A stretch of DNA of 64,000 nucleotides from Serratia inhibens (GCF_003591175.1 NZ_QYYG01000003.1:62001-126000), one strand, 5' to 3'. Counted from the first letter of the stretch, positions 18,395 through 27,188 are shown. Numbers and translations: made by a program. The notes: generated by a model not told the origin, from the letters alone.

Positions 18395-19657
18395 TTACAA
18401 ACGGAAGTCGGATGAGAGCGAAGCCCAGTGCTGCCGTAATACGGATTGATGCTCTGCCACCATGGGTAAGTTTTCCAACAAATCGGGCCATAAGGTACGC
18501 GCCTTGTCGATGGCATCCAATAAATGCACCCGAATAGCCGGCCAGGGAATGCCGACGCGCTCCGCCCAACGCTCAAAAGTCTGCATGGAAATCATTGCCC
18601 AACGCTTTTCTCTCGCCATATTCAACGCCACTTCTGATTCGCCCGGGATATAAACCCGCGTAGTAACAATGTCATAAGCGGGAGAAAGCCGAACCCCGGT
18701 TTGGTTGGGGTAGATCATGGACCAGTTTTTTACATGGGCATCGCCATTCGCCAACAGAATATTGGCCAATAAGCGGCGGGCCATCTGTTGCACATCGGCC
18801 AAGGGGTCACTGCCCCAGTCATAAAGATATGCCGCTATTTGCTCATAGTTTTTGCCACGGTATTTATCGTGTGCGTAGATTTCAAATATTTGGGCAAAAT
18901 CCTCCGCATGCACGCGCCCGCTTTCGCTACGATCAAAACGACGGATGGCATAAGCATAAGGCTCATCAGCCAGGCGAATATCCGGTAAGTTATCCAGTTG
19001 CCCCACCGCAACCAGCTCAATATCAGGAATATCCACGCCAATAGCTTGCGCCAATCTCATCGCCGTATATTCATTTTCGGGCACGTTACGATGAACCGTC
19101 GATGGCGTCTTAATAATCCAGCTATCAGCCCCCACCTGAGAAGAAATGTTGAAGCGCCCATCTTTACGCAGCGAGGAAAACTTCATCTGCACGCCTGCCA
19201 GAGAAAATTTCTGCGTCTCCAGGCCGACGTCGATTTGCACCGCTTCCAGCTCGCCGCGCGAGGTTAATGCCCAAGCGGGGATCTCATTGGCGGCAAGCGC
19301 TCGTGCCTCAAGCGCCCCCGGCAGGTTGGCACCTGTCCAGGCCATCAAAGGAAACTCTTCATCAACATGCGTTTTCAGCGATTGGGCCAACCAGCTACGC
19401 AGTGCCCCTTCAGGCAGTAAATTGGATAAAACGGGGGGAAGACGCAGTGATGACATCAAAACCTGTTCAAGATAACCCGGGTGGGCCCGCTGTCTTAGGG
19501 TAAACAACGGGCGACTGGCCTCCGGCAAAGCAAGATATTGCGGATCGAACGTCAGGATATTTTTGCCACCGCTATAATGTGCCAACACACCAATGCGCAC
19601 CTGGTGCAGCATCAGTGCCAATGCCTGTACCGATTCAACCTGTCGTTGCCCATTCAT
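18395..19657 (-). CDS. hipA: HipA-family serine/threonine kinase toxin
   Basis: A 420-residue full-length HipA protein (E. coli HipA is 440). The autophosphorylated P-loop serine of HipA corresponds to S152 in FSLAGVQMKFS, the ATP-binding lysine to K183 in WIIKTP, the catalytic aspartate to D306 in NGDAHVKNWS and the Mg2+-binding aspartate to D329 in SPAYDIV, so all key residues seem intact. By family knowledge HipA phosphorylates glutamyl-tRNA synthetase and arrests growth, but relatives have other targets. It follows hipB with three bases between. Located between rimI and prfC, where E. coli has yjjG. Confidence 0.92.
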   Translation of the reverse strand: MNGQRQVESVQALALMLHQVRIGVLAHYSGGKNILTFDPQYLALPEASRPLFTLRQRAHPGYLEQVLMSSLRLPPVLSNLLPEGALRSWLAQSLKTHVDEEFPLMAWTGANLPGALEARALAANEIPAWALTSRGELEAVQIDVGLETQKFSLAGVQMKFSSLRKDGRFNISSQVGADSWIIKTPSTVHRNVPENEYTAMRLAQAIGVDIPDIELVAVGQLDNLPDIRLADEPYAYAIRRFDRSESGRVHAEDFAQIFEIYAHDKYRGKNYEQIAAYLYDWGSDPLADVQQMARRLLANILLANGDAHVKNWSMIYPNQTGVRLSPAYDIVTTRVYIPGESEVALNMAREKRWAMISMQTFERWAERVGIPWPAIRVHLLDAIDKARTLWPDLLENLPMVAEHQSVLRQHWASLSSDFRL

Positions 19658-19660
19658 CAG

Positions 19661-19966
19661 CTAGTCCTCGAGATCTTTCAGTTTTTTTTCGAAGCTCTGC
19701 AGTTCATCGGCAGCAGAAACCTTGCCCGCTTCTTTTTGCAACAAGCGCTCCACATCACGCACATCGTTTTTCGGCACGATAAGGTATTCCAAATCCATCG
19801 CCGCCAATATCCGCAGCAGAGTGCTCACCCGCATATCACTGCCGGATTCAATACGCTGGTATTGCTGTTGGGTCATACCGATTTTCATCAAGAAGTCTTT
19901 TTGGTTCCAGCCCAGCTCGATGCGTTTCTCTTTCAAAAATTTTGCTATCTCTGATGATTTCCGCAT
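19661..19966 (-). CDS. hipB: HipB-family antitoxin and autorepressor
   Basis: A 101-residue protein with an XRE/Cro-type helix-turn-helix at about residues 8-62 (FLKEKRIELGWNQKDFLMKIGMTQQQYQRIESG) and an acidic C-terminal tail likely to contact HipA. The ribosome-binding site is GAGGTG before ATG at 19966. As in other hipBA operons the antitoxin gene comes first. Five repeated palindromes upstream, starting 15 bases from the start codon, are its probable operators. Confidence 0.92.
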   Translation of the reverse strand: MRKSSEIAKFLKEKRIELGWNQKDFLMKIGMTQQQYQRIESGSDMRVSTLLRILAAMDLEYLIVPKNDVRDVERLLQKEAGKVSAADELQSFEKKLKDLED

Positions 19967-19980
19967 CTTTCACCTCAAAA

Positions 19981-20116
19981 ACAACTGATTGATTGTACCT
20001 GATGCAATAAACAACACATTAGTTGTTACATCAGACAAAAACAACTTATTTGCTGTACTCACACTCAAAAACAACCCATTAGTTGTAAATAACCAACAAA
20101 ACAATAAATAAGCTGT
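19981..20116. promoter_or_regulatory. Array of five HipB operator candidates at 30-bp period
   Basis: Sixteen-base palindromes of the form ACAAC-N6-GTTGT begin at 19981, 20011, 20041, 20071 and 20101, an exact 30-bp spacing. The second and fourth are perfect, the first and third have one mismatch, and the fifth has two. Each is preceded by a run of three or four A. E. coli hipBA has four operators of a different sequence bound by HipB dimers, so a repressor array with the same logic is a good inference here. Confidence 0.8.
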
Positions 20117-20132
20117 TTTTTTTGATTCGAAA

Positions 20133-20576
20133 TCAGGCCAGCGGCAACGCCATCACTATCGCATCTTCACGCCCGTTGGCACTTGGATAGTAATTGCGAC
20201 GGAGGGTCACTTCGTTAAAACCGAGATCTTCGTACAGCGCAATGGCCGCACGGTTAGAGGCGCGCACCTCCAGCCACAGCGTGACGACGCCGCGGGCTTC
20301 CAACTGCGCAATCAGCGCTTCCAGCAGCAAACGGCCGAAACCGCGACGCTGCCAGTCAGGATGAATCGCGATATTGAACAACGTCGCTTCATCGAGCACG
20401 ATCTGGGTAATGGCGAAGCCCGCCATCTGCCCTTCGGCGTCCAGTTTCAGGTTAAGGTAACGATCGCCCTGATTGCCGGCAAAGGTGGCTTGCGTCCAGG
20501 GAAAAGCGTGGCTGGCCTGCTCAATCTTGAAGGCCGTGGCCAGATCGGCCGCCGTCAGGGTAGAAATAGTGTTCAT
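20133..20576 (-). CDS. rimI: Ribosomal protein S18 N-terminal alanine acetyltransferase
   Basis: A 147-residue GNAT acetyltransferase (E. coli RimI 148). The acetyl-CoA binding loop is QRRGFGRLL at about residues 76-84, and RASNRAAIALYEDLGF is typical of RimI. It acetylates the N-terminus of ribosomal protein S18. The start at 20576 matches E. coli and lies inside the 3' end of holD; the two genes overlap by 56 bases, an arrangement also found in E. coli. Confidence 0.95.
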   Translation of the reverse strand: MNTISTLTAADLATAFKIEQASHAFPWTQATFAGNQGDRYLNLKLDAEGQMAGFAITQIVLDEATLFNIAIHPDWQRRGFGRLLLEALIAQLEARGVVTLWLEVRASNRAAIALYEDLGFNEVTLRRNYYPSANGREDAIVMALPLA

Positions 20577-20958
20577 GATGACAAATCTGCTGCCAGAGTG
20601 CGCGTTTGGCACTCGCGTCGAGGGAAAGCTCGGCCAGCGCCGGGCTGTGTAGTTGTGCACCGGCCACCGCGAGCGGTTCCGCGACGCCCAGCCGCCAACT
20701 GTTGCATTGGGTATCCTCAGGCAGCATCGCTACCTGGTCCGGCGTCAGGCCATAGGTTTGCGCCGGGGTCAGCCCCAGGCTGCGCAACACGTCGCAAAAC
20801 AGCGGATCGTTATGCTCAGGCAGCGGCTGCGCCACCACCAGCAAACGCACGTCGGGCGGCAGGCTGACCGCTACTTCACCCTGCAACACGCCCGGGCGGC
20901 GCAATGTCCACTGCGTAATACCCAGTTGTTGTAACAGCCAGTCGCGTTTTGATGCCAT
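20521..20958 (-). CDS. holD: DNA polymerase III psi subunit
   Basis: A 145-residue protein (E. coli HolD 137). It begins [30 protein letters not shown], the conserved N-terminal segment that binds chi, and contains [25 protein letters not shown]. Psi joins the clamp loader to chi and hence to SSB. It is divergent from rsmC and overlaps rimI, as in E. coli. Confidence 0.93.
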   Translation of the reverse strand: MASKRDWLLQQLGITQWTLRRPGVLQGEVAVSLPPDVRLLVVAQPLPEHNDPLFCDVLRSLGLTPAQTYGLTPDQVAMLPEDTQCNSWRLGVAEPLAVAGAQLHSPALAELSLDASAKRALWQQICHHEHYFYPDGGRSGHGLQD

Positions 20959-21115
20959 GCCGATTCCTGTCAGGGAGCTACCCGTTGTGGTGCGCCATGC
21001 CTGCCATGCGCCGCGCTATGCTAACAAACCCGCACGGCCTGCGCCAACAAACCCGTCGAACATATCGCCACAAAGCTCTATAATCCCCAGCTTAATTTCC
21101 AGGAGCAAAAAACCG

Positions 21116-22159
21116 ATGTCTGCATTAACCCCCGCCAGTGAAGTCATGCTGCGCCACAGTGATGAGTTTATTGAACGCCGCGTACTGTTCGCCGGTGACC
21201 TGCAGGACAGCCTGCCGGCCCAATTCGAAGCCGCGGATGTACGTGTCCATACCCAGCAATACCATCACTGGCAGTTACTGAACCGGGCGATGGGTGACAA
21301 CGTGCAGTTCGGCCTGACCGTAGATGCCGAGTTCGTCGCCGAATGCGATACGTTGATCTACTACTGGCCGAAGAGCAAACAGGAAGCTCAGTTCCAGCTG
21401 TGCAACATTCTGGCGTTGCTGCCAGTGGGCGCAGAAGTGTTCGTGGTCGGTGAGAACCGCAGCGGCGTGCGCAGTGCGGAACAGATAATGGAAGACTACG
21501 CCACCTTGGTGAAAATCGACAGCGCCCGTCGCTGTGGCCTGTATCACGGCCGCCTGGATACCCAAACCGAATTTGATTTGGACGACTGGTGGGAAAGCTA
21601 CTCGTTGCACGATCTGGAAGTGAAAACCTTGCCGGGCGTGTTCAGCCGCGATGGGCTGGACGTAGGCAGCTCGCTGCTGCTGTCGACCCTGGAAAAACAC
21701 ATGAAGGGCAAAGTGCTGGATCTGGGCTGTGGCGCCGGCGTGATGGCTTCGGTGCTGTCGAAACTCTCGCCTAAGGTGAAGCTGACGCTCAGCGACGTCA
21801 ACGCCGCCGCAGTGGAGTCCAGCCGTGCTACGCTGGCCGCCAACGGTATCGAAGGCGAAGTGATCGTCAGTAACGTCTATTCCGACATTACCGGCCGCTT
21901 TGACATGATCATCTCCAACCCGCCGTTCCACGATGGCCTGCAAACCAGCCTGACCGCAGCCGAAACCCTGATCCGCGGTGCATTAAAACACCTGCCGATA
22001 GGCGGTCGTCTGCGCATCGTGGCCAACGCCTTCCTGCCGTACCCGGACATTCTGGACGCCACCTTCGGCAGCCACGAAGTGCTGGCGCAGAACGGCCGCT
22101 TCAAGGTCTATCAAGCCACGGTCGCCCGCGCGCCGCGTGATGCGAAGAAAAAGAAGTAA
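21116..22159 (+). CDS. rsmC: 16S rRNA m2G1207 methyltransferase
   Basis: A 347-residue protein with a degenerate N-terminal methyltransferase-like domain and a functional C-terminal one. The SAM-binding motif is [16 protein letters not shown] and the catalytic motif is [11 protein letters not shown]. Start at 21116 follows AGGAGC; a longer in-frame reading to 20957 would overlap holD and has no support. It methylates G1207 of 16S rRNA in the 30S subunit. Confidence 0.96.
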   Translation: MSALTPASEVMLRHSDEFIERRVLFAGDLQDSLPAQFEAADVRVHTQQYHHWQLLNRAMGDNVQFGLTVDAEFVAECDTLIYYWPKSKQEAQFQLCNILALLPVGAEVFVVGENRSGVRSAEQIMEDYATLVKIDSARRCGLYHGRLDTQTEFDLDDWWESYSLHDLEVKTLPGVFSRDGLDVGSSLLLSTLEKHMKGKVLDLGCGAGVMASVLSKLSPKVKLTLSDVNAAAVESSRATLAANGIEGEVIVSNVYSDITGRFDMIISNPPFHDGLQTSLTAAETLIRGALKHLPIGGRLRIVANAFLPYPDILDATFGSHEVLAQNGRFKVYQATVARAPRDAKKKK

Positions 22160-22187
22160 CGGCTAGCCGCTGAATATCATGGCCAAG

Positions 22188-22218
22188 AGCGCAGCGTTCC
22201 CACGCTGCGCTTTTTTTT
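22188..22218 (+). terminator. Intrinsic terminator after rsmC
   Basis: A 9-bp perfect stem (AGCGCAGCG / CGCTGCGCT, six-base loop) is followed directly by a run of eight T. It ends next to the stop of the convergent aldo/keto reductase gene. Confidence 0.92.
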
Positions 22219-23209
22219 AGCCGTTGATGTAGGTCATCGATTCGGCGCCATAACGCGGGCCTGCCGCCGCCTGGAACGGGAACACCGCCTCAATCGCCGC
22301 CAGTTCGGCCTCGCTCAGCGTCAGCTCCGCCGCCGCGATATTCTCCTCCAGATAACGACGACGCTTGGTGCCCGGGATCGGCACTATGTGTTCACCCTGC
22401 GCCAACACCCAGGCCAGCGCCAACTGTGACGGTGCGACACCTTTGCTTTTCGCCAGCTCAGCGACTTTTTCCACCAGCGCCAGATTGCGGGCAAAGTTTT
22501 CACCCTGGAAGCGCGGGTTACTGCGGCGGAAGTCGTCGGCGTCCAGATCCTCCGGCCGCCGGATCGCCCCGGTCAGGAAACCGCGGCCCAGCGGGCTATA
22601 AGGCACAAAACCGATGCCCAACCGCGAGCAGGCTGCCAACGTTCCCTGCTCGGCATCGCGCGTCCACAGCGAATATTCGGTTTGCAATGCGGTAATCGGG
22701 TGCACCTTGTGCGCACGCTCCAGCGTGGCGACCGAAGCCTCACTCAGCCCGATATAACGAATTTTACCTTCGCTAATCAGGTCCGCCATGGTACCAACCA
22801 CCTCCTCAATCGGCACTTCGGGATCCACGCGGTGCTGGTAGTAAAGATCTATCACTTCCACCCCAAGCCGCTGCAGGCTGCCCTCCACCGAACGGCGGAT
22901 ATATTCCGGCCGGCTGCTGACGCCCCGGGCGGCGGGATCGGCCGGATCGCGCAGAATACCGAATTTGGTGGCCAGAAAGACCTGATCCCGTTTGCCCTTG
23001 ATCGCTTTGCCAATCAGTTGTTCATTGGTGTGCGGCCCGTACATATCGGCGGTATCCAACAGGGTTACTCCCAGCTCCAGTGCCCGATGCAAAGTGGCAA
23101 TGGCTTCTTTTTCATCGGAATCGGGCGAGTAAAAGTCACTCATGCCCATGCATCCCAAACCCAGAGCGGAAACGACCGGCCCGTTAAACCCTAATGTGCG
23201 CTGTTGCAT
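22217..23209 (-). CDS. Aldo/keto reductase
   Basis: A 330-residue NADPH-dependent reductase with a TIM barrel. The catalytic tetrad is visible: Asp and Tyr in [14 protein letters not shown], Lys in FLATKFG and His in YYQHRVD. The C-terminal [16 protein letters not shown] is the cofactor-binding signature. Start at 23209 has GAGGG upstream; the in-frame extension to 23305 runs into the promoter of the divergent LysR gene. The substrate is unknown. It stands where E. coli has fhuF. Confidence 0.9.
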   Translation of the reverse strand: MQQRTLGFNGPVVSALGLGCMGMSDFYSPDSDEKEAIATLHRALELGVTLLDTADMYGPHTNEQLIGKAIKGKRDQVFLATKFGILRDPADPAARGVSSRPEYIRRSVEGSLQRLGVEVIDLYYQHRVDPEVPIEEVVGTMADLISEGKIRYIGLSEASVATLERAHKVHPITALQTEYSLWTRDAEQGTLAACSRLGIGFVPYSPLGRGFLTGAIRRPEDLDADDFRRSNPRFQGENFARNLALVEKVAELAKSKGVAPSQLALAWVLAQGEHIVPIPGTKRRRYLEENIAAAELTLSEAELAAIEAVFPFQAAAGPRYGAESMTYING

Positions 23210-23339
23210 TGTGCTGCCCTCTTGCTGTTTTTTTAACCGAAGTAGTGTCGCAACAAAGTCTGGTTGTTTACCCTGTAAAGATAAATAATGCAGATTACTC
23301 ATCACTGTTCAAAAATCGCCAACAATCACGGACGGTAAA

Positions 23340-24284
23340 ATGGATCAGGTTCAGGCCATGCGTATTTTCACCCGTATCGTCGAGCTGGGCAGCTTCAGCC
23401 GGGCGGCCGAGCGCTTGCAACTGCCGCGCGCCACGGTCAGCAACGTGCTGAAACGGCTGGAGCAGCGTCTCGGCGTACGGCTGCTGATCCGCACCACCCG
23501 TCAGGTGCAGGTGACCAGCGAAGGCACGCTCTATTATCAGCGTTGCGTACAGCTGCTGGGTGCGCTGGAAGAAGCGGATACGCTGTTCAGCCGCCATAAG
23601 CTGCAGCCTTCCGGCAAGGTACGTATCGATATGCCGCATTCGCTGGCGCGTGAAATCGTTATCCCGGCGCTGGAAGATTTTTATCGGCGCTATCCGGACA
23701 TTACGCTGGCGTTAGGCGCCAACGACACCCACGTGGATCTGCTGCGCGAAGGCGTGGACTGCGTGCTGCGCGCCTGGGAAACAGAGGACGACGGCCTGGT
23801 GGCGCGGCGCATCGCCATGCTGCCGCAGTTGACCTGCGCCTCTCCCGGTTATCTGGCGGCGTTCGGCGTTCCGCAGTCCATTGACGACCTGCAGCAACAC
23901 CGCGCTGTGGGGTATTTTTCCCTCGCCAACAACCGTGATTACCCGCTGGAATTTTGCCGCAACGGGAAACTGGAACTGCGCGAGCTGCCCGCCAGACTTA
24001 GCGTCAGCGGCGCCGATGCTTACACCAGTGGCTGCCGCGCCGGCATCGGGTTGATACAGGCGGCGCGCTATTCACTGGCACCGTGGCTGGAAAACGGGGA
24101 GTTGGTGGAAGTGCTCGCGGAAACGCCACCGCCGCCGATGCCGATTTACATCATGTATCCGCCCGGCCGATTCCTTGCGCCACGGGTCAGAGTATTGATT
24201 GATTGGCTGATTGGGCTGTTTGAAAACCCTAAAAGCAGCGATATGGCTGTTTTTCCAGCAAACGCCAGCAAACAGGGGAAATAA
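23340..24284 (+). CDS. LysR-family transcriptional regulator
   Basis: A 314-residue LysR protein with helix-turn-helix at about residues 5-62 (IVELGSFSRAAERLQLPRATVSNVLKRLEQRLG) and an effector-binding domain. It is divergent from the aldo/keto reductase, 130 bases apart, and is the likely regulator of that gene. The tRNA-Leu promoter starts four bases after its stop codon. Confidence 0.9.
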   Translation: MDQVQAMRIFTRIVELGSFSRAAERLQLPRATVSNVLKRLEQRLGVRLLIRTTRQVQVTSEGTLYYQRCVQLLGALEEADTLFSRHKLQPSGKVRIDMPHSLAREIVIPALEDFYRRYPDITLALGANDTHVDLLREGVDCVLRAWETEDDGLVARRIAMLPQLTCASPGYLAAFGVPQSIDDLQQHRAVGYFSLANNRDYPLEFCRNGKLELRELPARLSVSGADAYTSGCRAGIGLIQAARYSLAPWLENGELVEVLAETPPPPMPIYIMYPPGRFLAPRVRVLIDWLIGLFENPKSSDMAVFPANASKQGK

Positions 24285-24287
24285 CTA

Positions 24288-24315
24288 TTGACGTACCCGC
24301 CAAAATCTCTAGAAT
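24288..24315 (+). promoter_or_regulatory. Promoter of the tRNA-Leu cluster
   Basis: A -35 box TTGACG (24288-24293) and -10 box TAGAAT (24310-24315) are 16 bp apart, followed by a GC-rich CGCC stretch. The latter is typical of stringently controlled stable-RNA promoters. Confidence 0.75.
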
Positions 24316-24356
24316 TCGCCTCCGTGGTAACGTTACTCCGGTAATGTTTCTGGAAT

Positions 24357-24443
24357 GCGAAGGTGGCGGAATTGGTAGACGCGCTAGCTTCAGGTGTTAG
24401 TGTCCTTACGGACGTGAGGGTTCAAGTCCCTCTCTTCGCACCA
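24357..24443 (+). tRNA. leuQ: tRNA-Leu (CAG), first copy
   Basis: An 87-base class II tRNA with acceptor stem GCGAAGG...CTTCGC, anticodon loop TTCAGGT (anticodon CAG), long variable arm, T-loop GGTTCAAGTCC and encoded CCA. The triple arrangement matches E. coli leuQPV; which symbol belongs to which copy is arbitrary here. Confidence 0.95.
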
Positions 24444-24479
24444 AATAACCACATGATTTATATTGCACGCAGCATCGAT

Positions 24480-24566
24480 GCGAAGGTGGCGGAATTGGTA
24501 GACGCGCTAGCTTCAGGTGTTAGTGTTCTTACGGACGTGAGGGTTCAAGTCCCTCTCTTCGCACCA
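24480..24566 (+). tRNA. leuP: tRNA-Leu (CAG), second copy
   Basis: Same 87-base structure, anticodon CAG and encoded CCA. It differs from the other two copies by one base in the variable arm (TTCTTAC instead of TCCTTAC), which turns a C into T in the arm. A 36-base spacer separates it from the first copy. Confidence 0.95.
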
Positions 24567-24610
24567 AGCTGGCGACGTAATATAAATCTAAAAGCAACAA
24601 CATCGACTGT

Positions 24611-24697
24611 GCGAAGGTGGCGGAATTGGTAGACGCGCTAGCTTCAGGTGTTAGTGTCCTTACGGACGTGAGGGTTCAAGTCCCTCTCTTCGCACCA
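24611..24697 (+). tRNA. leuV: tRNA-Leu (CAG), third copy
   Basis: Identical to the first copy over its 87 bases, with anticodon CAG and encoded CCA. A 44-base spacer separates it from the second copy. The three are presumably processed from one transcript. Confidence 0.95.
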
Positions 24698-24755
24698 ATT
24701 GATGAGTTCCCTCCGGTTGTTCCTCTGAAGTCCCCCAAAAAATACCAAACACTCT

Positions 24756-24780
24756 CCGCTCAAGCGGCTTTTTGCGTTTT
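24756..24780 (+). terminator. Terminator of the tRNA-Leu cluster
   Basis: A short CCGCT / AGCGG stem is followed by CTTTTTGCGTTTTT. It lies 58 bases after the last tRNA and next to the convergent DUF1435 gene. Confidence 0.75.
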
Positions 24781-25064
24781 TAACTGAAGCTGAAATTCAG
24801 GCTGACCGCCGCCAATCCACCGGCCAGCGCCATACACGAAGGCAGCAGCAAATAATGACGCCAGCGGCTGTTAAACAACATAACCAACGTCGCTAACATG
24901 GCGATCACGATGAGCGTGCGCAGTTGCATCATATCCAGGTTGATCAACGCCAGTAACGGCATTAAGGCACAGGGCAGCAAAACGCCCCAGGCGCTGGCCA
25001 GACGGTTGCCAAGGCACCAGCTGACACCCCACAATCCACATGCGGTAATCATGGCTGCAATCAT
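24780..25064 (-). CDS. yjjZ: DUF1435 family membrane protein (YjjZ-like)
   Basis: A 94-residue hydrophobic protein with three or four membrane spans. The stretch ASAWGVLLPCALMPLLALINLDMMQLRTLIVIAMLATLVMLF, and SRWRHYLLLPSC after it, resemble YjjZ, which lies next to leuQPV in E. coli. A Fur box precedes it, in line with E. coli yjjZ being reported as iron-repressed. Function unknown. Confidence 0.7.
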   Translation of the reverse strand: MIAAMITACGLWGVSWCLGNRLASAWGVLLPCALMPLLALINLDMMQLRTLIVIAMLATLVMLFNSRWRHYLLLPSCMALAGGLAAVSLNFSFS

Positions 25065-25084
25065 GATAACCCTACCCTTTAAGT

Positions 25085-25103
25085 GATAATGATAACCAAT
25101 ATC
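25085..25103 (-). promoter_or_regulatory. Fur box upstream of the DUF1435 gene
   Basis: GATAATGATAACCAATATC matches the 19-base Fur consensus GATAATGATAATCATTATC in 17 positions. It lies 21 bases before the start codon at 25064, well placed to repress that gene with iron. The diguanylate cyclase at 25327 reads the other way and is 220 bases off. Confidence 0.8.
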
Positions 25104-25326
25104 ATATAATACTTTTTTTCACTGCGCATCATTTTCGCCGCAGCGGCCAAACGCGGATGACAAAATGGCGAAAAAATGATAACTTGCCATAAGAAAATTC
25201 TTAGTCGCAGTAATGTGCTAATAATCACAATTAAAAACCATTTAGCCCAGGTGTTTAATTGGCATTGAAAGAATTTTTCTAACCTTAACTTTTCGACAGA
25301 TCGATATTGTAAAGAGTGAACTCCGT

Positions 25327-26403
25327 ATGAACGCGCGTTCTTATCAGGAACTGCTGATCAGCAAGCACCGCTTATCATTGTTTTTATTTTTGTTGATGAA
25401 TGCGGCCTCTTCTTTATTTACAATATTGGTCCCATTTCAGGATAAGCCTGCATTTACCCTGCCTTTATTAGCCATACCGCTATTTTGTCTGGCTGCATTG
25501 TTATTTACCCTGCATTCCATGCAGCAATTCGTCAAAAAACTTAATCTTTTTGCCTGCGTTATTGGCCTGCTGTGGGCGGCACATATTTACATTAAAAGTC
25601 AGTATTTTGCGCCCAACAACCAAAGCTTTTTATTAATTAGTCTGTTCAGTATGTTCTTTATCAGCGCCATTGCCTTAACCGATAACTTTATCGCTTTTTG
25701 TCTGCATGCCGTCCCTTCCGCGCTGGTCATTCTATTATTGGACGGTATGCACAATACCGTACGGATAGTATTCACCACGGTGCTGCCGATTATCGCTTTC
25801 TCAATCCATCACCTCATGCTCAAACGCAGCGAAGCCTTTACCCAAACGCTGGTGGCTAATCTGTATAACGAACGAGACAGATTCAGTAATTTAAGCATGA
25901 TCGATCCGTTAACCGGCCTTTATAATCGGCGTGGTCTGGAAAACAAGATCAATATGTTGCCGGAATCCCAATCGGGTCGCCATTTCGTTCTGTTGCTCGA
26001 TATCGACCACTTCAAGGCCTATAACGATAACTATGGTCACACCATGGGCGATCAAGCGCTGGTGCAAGTGGCTATTGCCATCCGCGACTCGGTGCGTTCG
26101 CGCGATATTGTGGTGCGCTACGGCGGGGAAGAGTTTCTGGTGTTGCTGACCAACGTCAGAGAAGATTACGCCGCGCAACTGGCTGAAAGAGTGCGCCAGC
26201 GCGTGCAAGAATTGAAAATCCCCCACCGCTTTAATCAGTTAGAGGTGACTACCGTCACGCTCAGCGCCGGCATCGCCATGCTGGACAAACTTGACGTGGC
26301 CTCGGCGATCCGCGCGGCCGATGCGGCGCTGTATCTGGCTAAAAACAACGGCCGCAACAATATTCAGCTGGCAGATAACGTACAGGTTGCGGCGACCTTG
26401 TGA
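25327..26403 (+). CDS. Membrane-bound diguanylate cyclase (GGDEF)
   Basis: A 358-residue protein. The N-terminal half (about residues 15-165) contains five to six membrane helices. The C-terminal half is a GGDEF domain opening with DPLTGLYNRRGLE; the active-site motif is GGEEF at about residues 265-269. An RSRD inhibitory-site (RxxD) motif stands five residues before it, so feedback inhibition by c-di-GMP is expected. No EAL domain is present. The gene is monocistronic and its input signal is unknown. Confidence 0.93.
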   Translation: MNARSYQELLISKHRLSLFLFLLMNAASSLFTILVPFQDKPAFTLPLLAIPLFCLAALLFTLHSMQQFVKKLNLFACVIGLLWAAHIYIKSQYFAPNNQSFLLISLFSMFFISAIALTDNFIAFCLHAVPSALVILLLDGMHNTVRIVFTTVLPIIAFSIHHLMLKRSEAFTQTLVANLYNERDRFSNLSMIDPLTGLYNRRGLENKINMLPESQSGRHFVLLLDIDHFKAYNDNYGHTMGDQALVQVAIAIRDSVRSRDIVVRYGGEEFLVLLTNVREDYAAQLAERVRQRVQELKIPHRFNQLEVTTVTLSAGIAMLDKLDVASAIRAADAALYLAKNNGRNNIQLADNVQVAATL

Positions 26404-26450
26404 CCGCTAACCCTCCCCGCGTTATGATTTGCGGGGGTAAGCAAGCAACC

Positions 26451-27062
26451 TCAGGCGCTAGTCGCCGCGGCCGGCAAAGGCTTCAACCCGTTAAGCAACA
26501 GTTCCACGCCATCCAGCGCCTGCGCCAACGCCTGGGTTGCGTCAGGGCGATTGGCAATCCAAAAGGCCGCGTCCATCAAGCCGCCATTAATCAAATGCGC
26601 CAGCACTTCGGGCGAGGTTGGCGCAATATGTTTTTCTTCCATCAACGTTTTCAGCATCCGGGTCATCGAAGCGACGCATTGCTGTTTGCCGGCTTGCAAA
26701 TGATCCGCACCAAGCACTGAAGGCGAATCGCGCAGCAAAATACGCTGCACTTCCGGCTCCATCGTCATTTCAAGATAAGCCCGGCAGCGCCCTTTGAATG
26801 CGCTCCAGCTATCCGGCGCATGGGCGGAAATATCGGCCAGGCGCGCGTCCATTTCTGCATCGATTTCCTGCGCCACGGCAAGAAACAACCCTTTTTTATC
26901 GCCAAAGTGGTGGTACAGCGCGCCGCGCGTCATGCCGGCCTGCGCCGTGAGCTCATCCATCACCGTATCGGCATACCCGACGCTGCCAAATTGCCGACGC
27001 GCGGTCGCAACCAGCTTTTTGCGCGTTTCCTCAATCATTTCAGTCCGTGCTTTACGTGCCAT
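26451..27062 (-). CDS. TetR-family repressor
   Basis: A 203-residue TetR-type regulator. The helix-turn-helix at about residues 10-55 reads RRQFGSVGYADTVMDELTAQAGMTRGALYHHFGDKKGLF. It is divergent from an MFS transporter gene; two inverted repeats in the 126-base gap are likely operators for itself and the transporter, the usual plan for drug-responsive efflux pairs. The ligand is unknown. Confidence 0.92.
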   Translation of the reverse strand: MARKARTEMIEETRKKLVATARRQFGSVGYADTVMDELTAQAGMTRGALYHHFGDKKGLFLAVAQEIDAEMDARLADISAHAPDSWSAFKGRCRAYLEMTMEPEVQRILLRDSPSVLGADHLQAGKQQCVASMTRMLKTLMEEKHIAPTSPEVLAHLINGGLMDAAFWIANRPDATQALAQALDGVELLLNGLKPLPAAATSA

Positions 27063-27097
27063 TTTGACGCTCCGGGCTTAGGGGTGATGACGTTATA

Positions 27098-27122
27098 ATT
27101 GACATACGCACCGTATGTCAAT
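27098..27122. promoter_or_regulatory. TetR operator candidate 1
   Basis: ATTGACATACG and CGTATGTCAAT form a perfect 11-bp inverted repeat around three bases. The left arm also contains TTGACA, a consensus -35 hexamer, so binding would block a promoter. Confidence 0.8.
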
Positions 27123-27130
27123 TAAGTTTG

Positions 27131-27145
27131 CATACGCCTCGTATG
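27131..27145. promoter_or_regulatory. TetR operator candidate 2
   Basis: CATACG-CCT-CGTATG repeats the core of the first operator, with centre 28 bp away. The right flank TCAAT also matches the first site. Two TetR dimers could bind side by side. Confidence 0.7.
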
Positions 27146-27188
27146 TCAATGAGGCCGGATGTTACCCCATCACTACTCTGGAGTTTTT

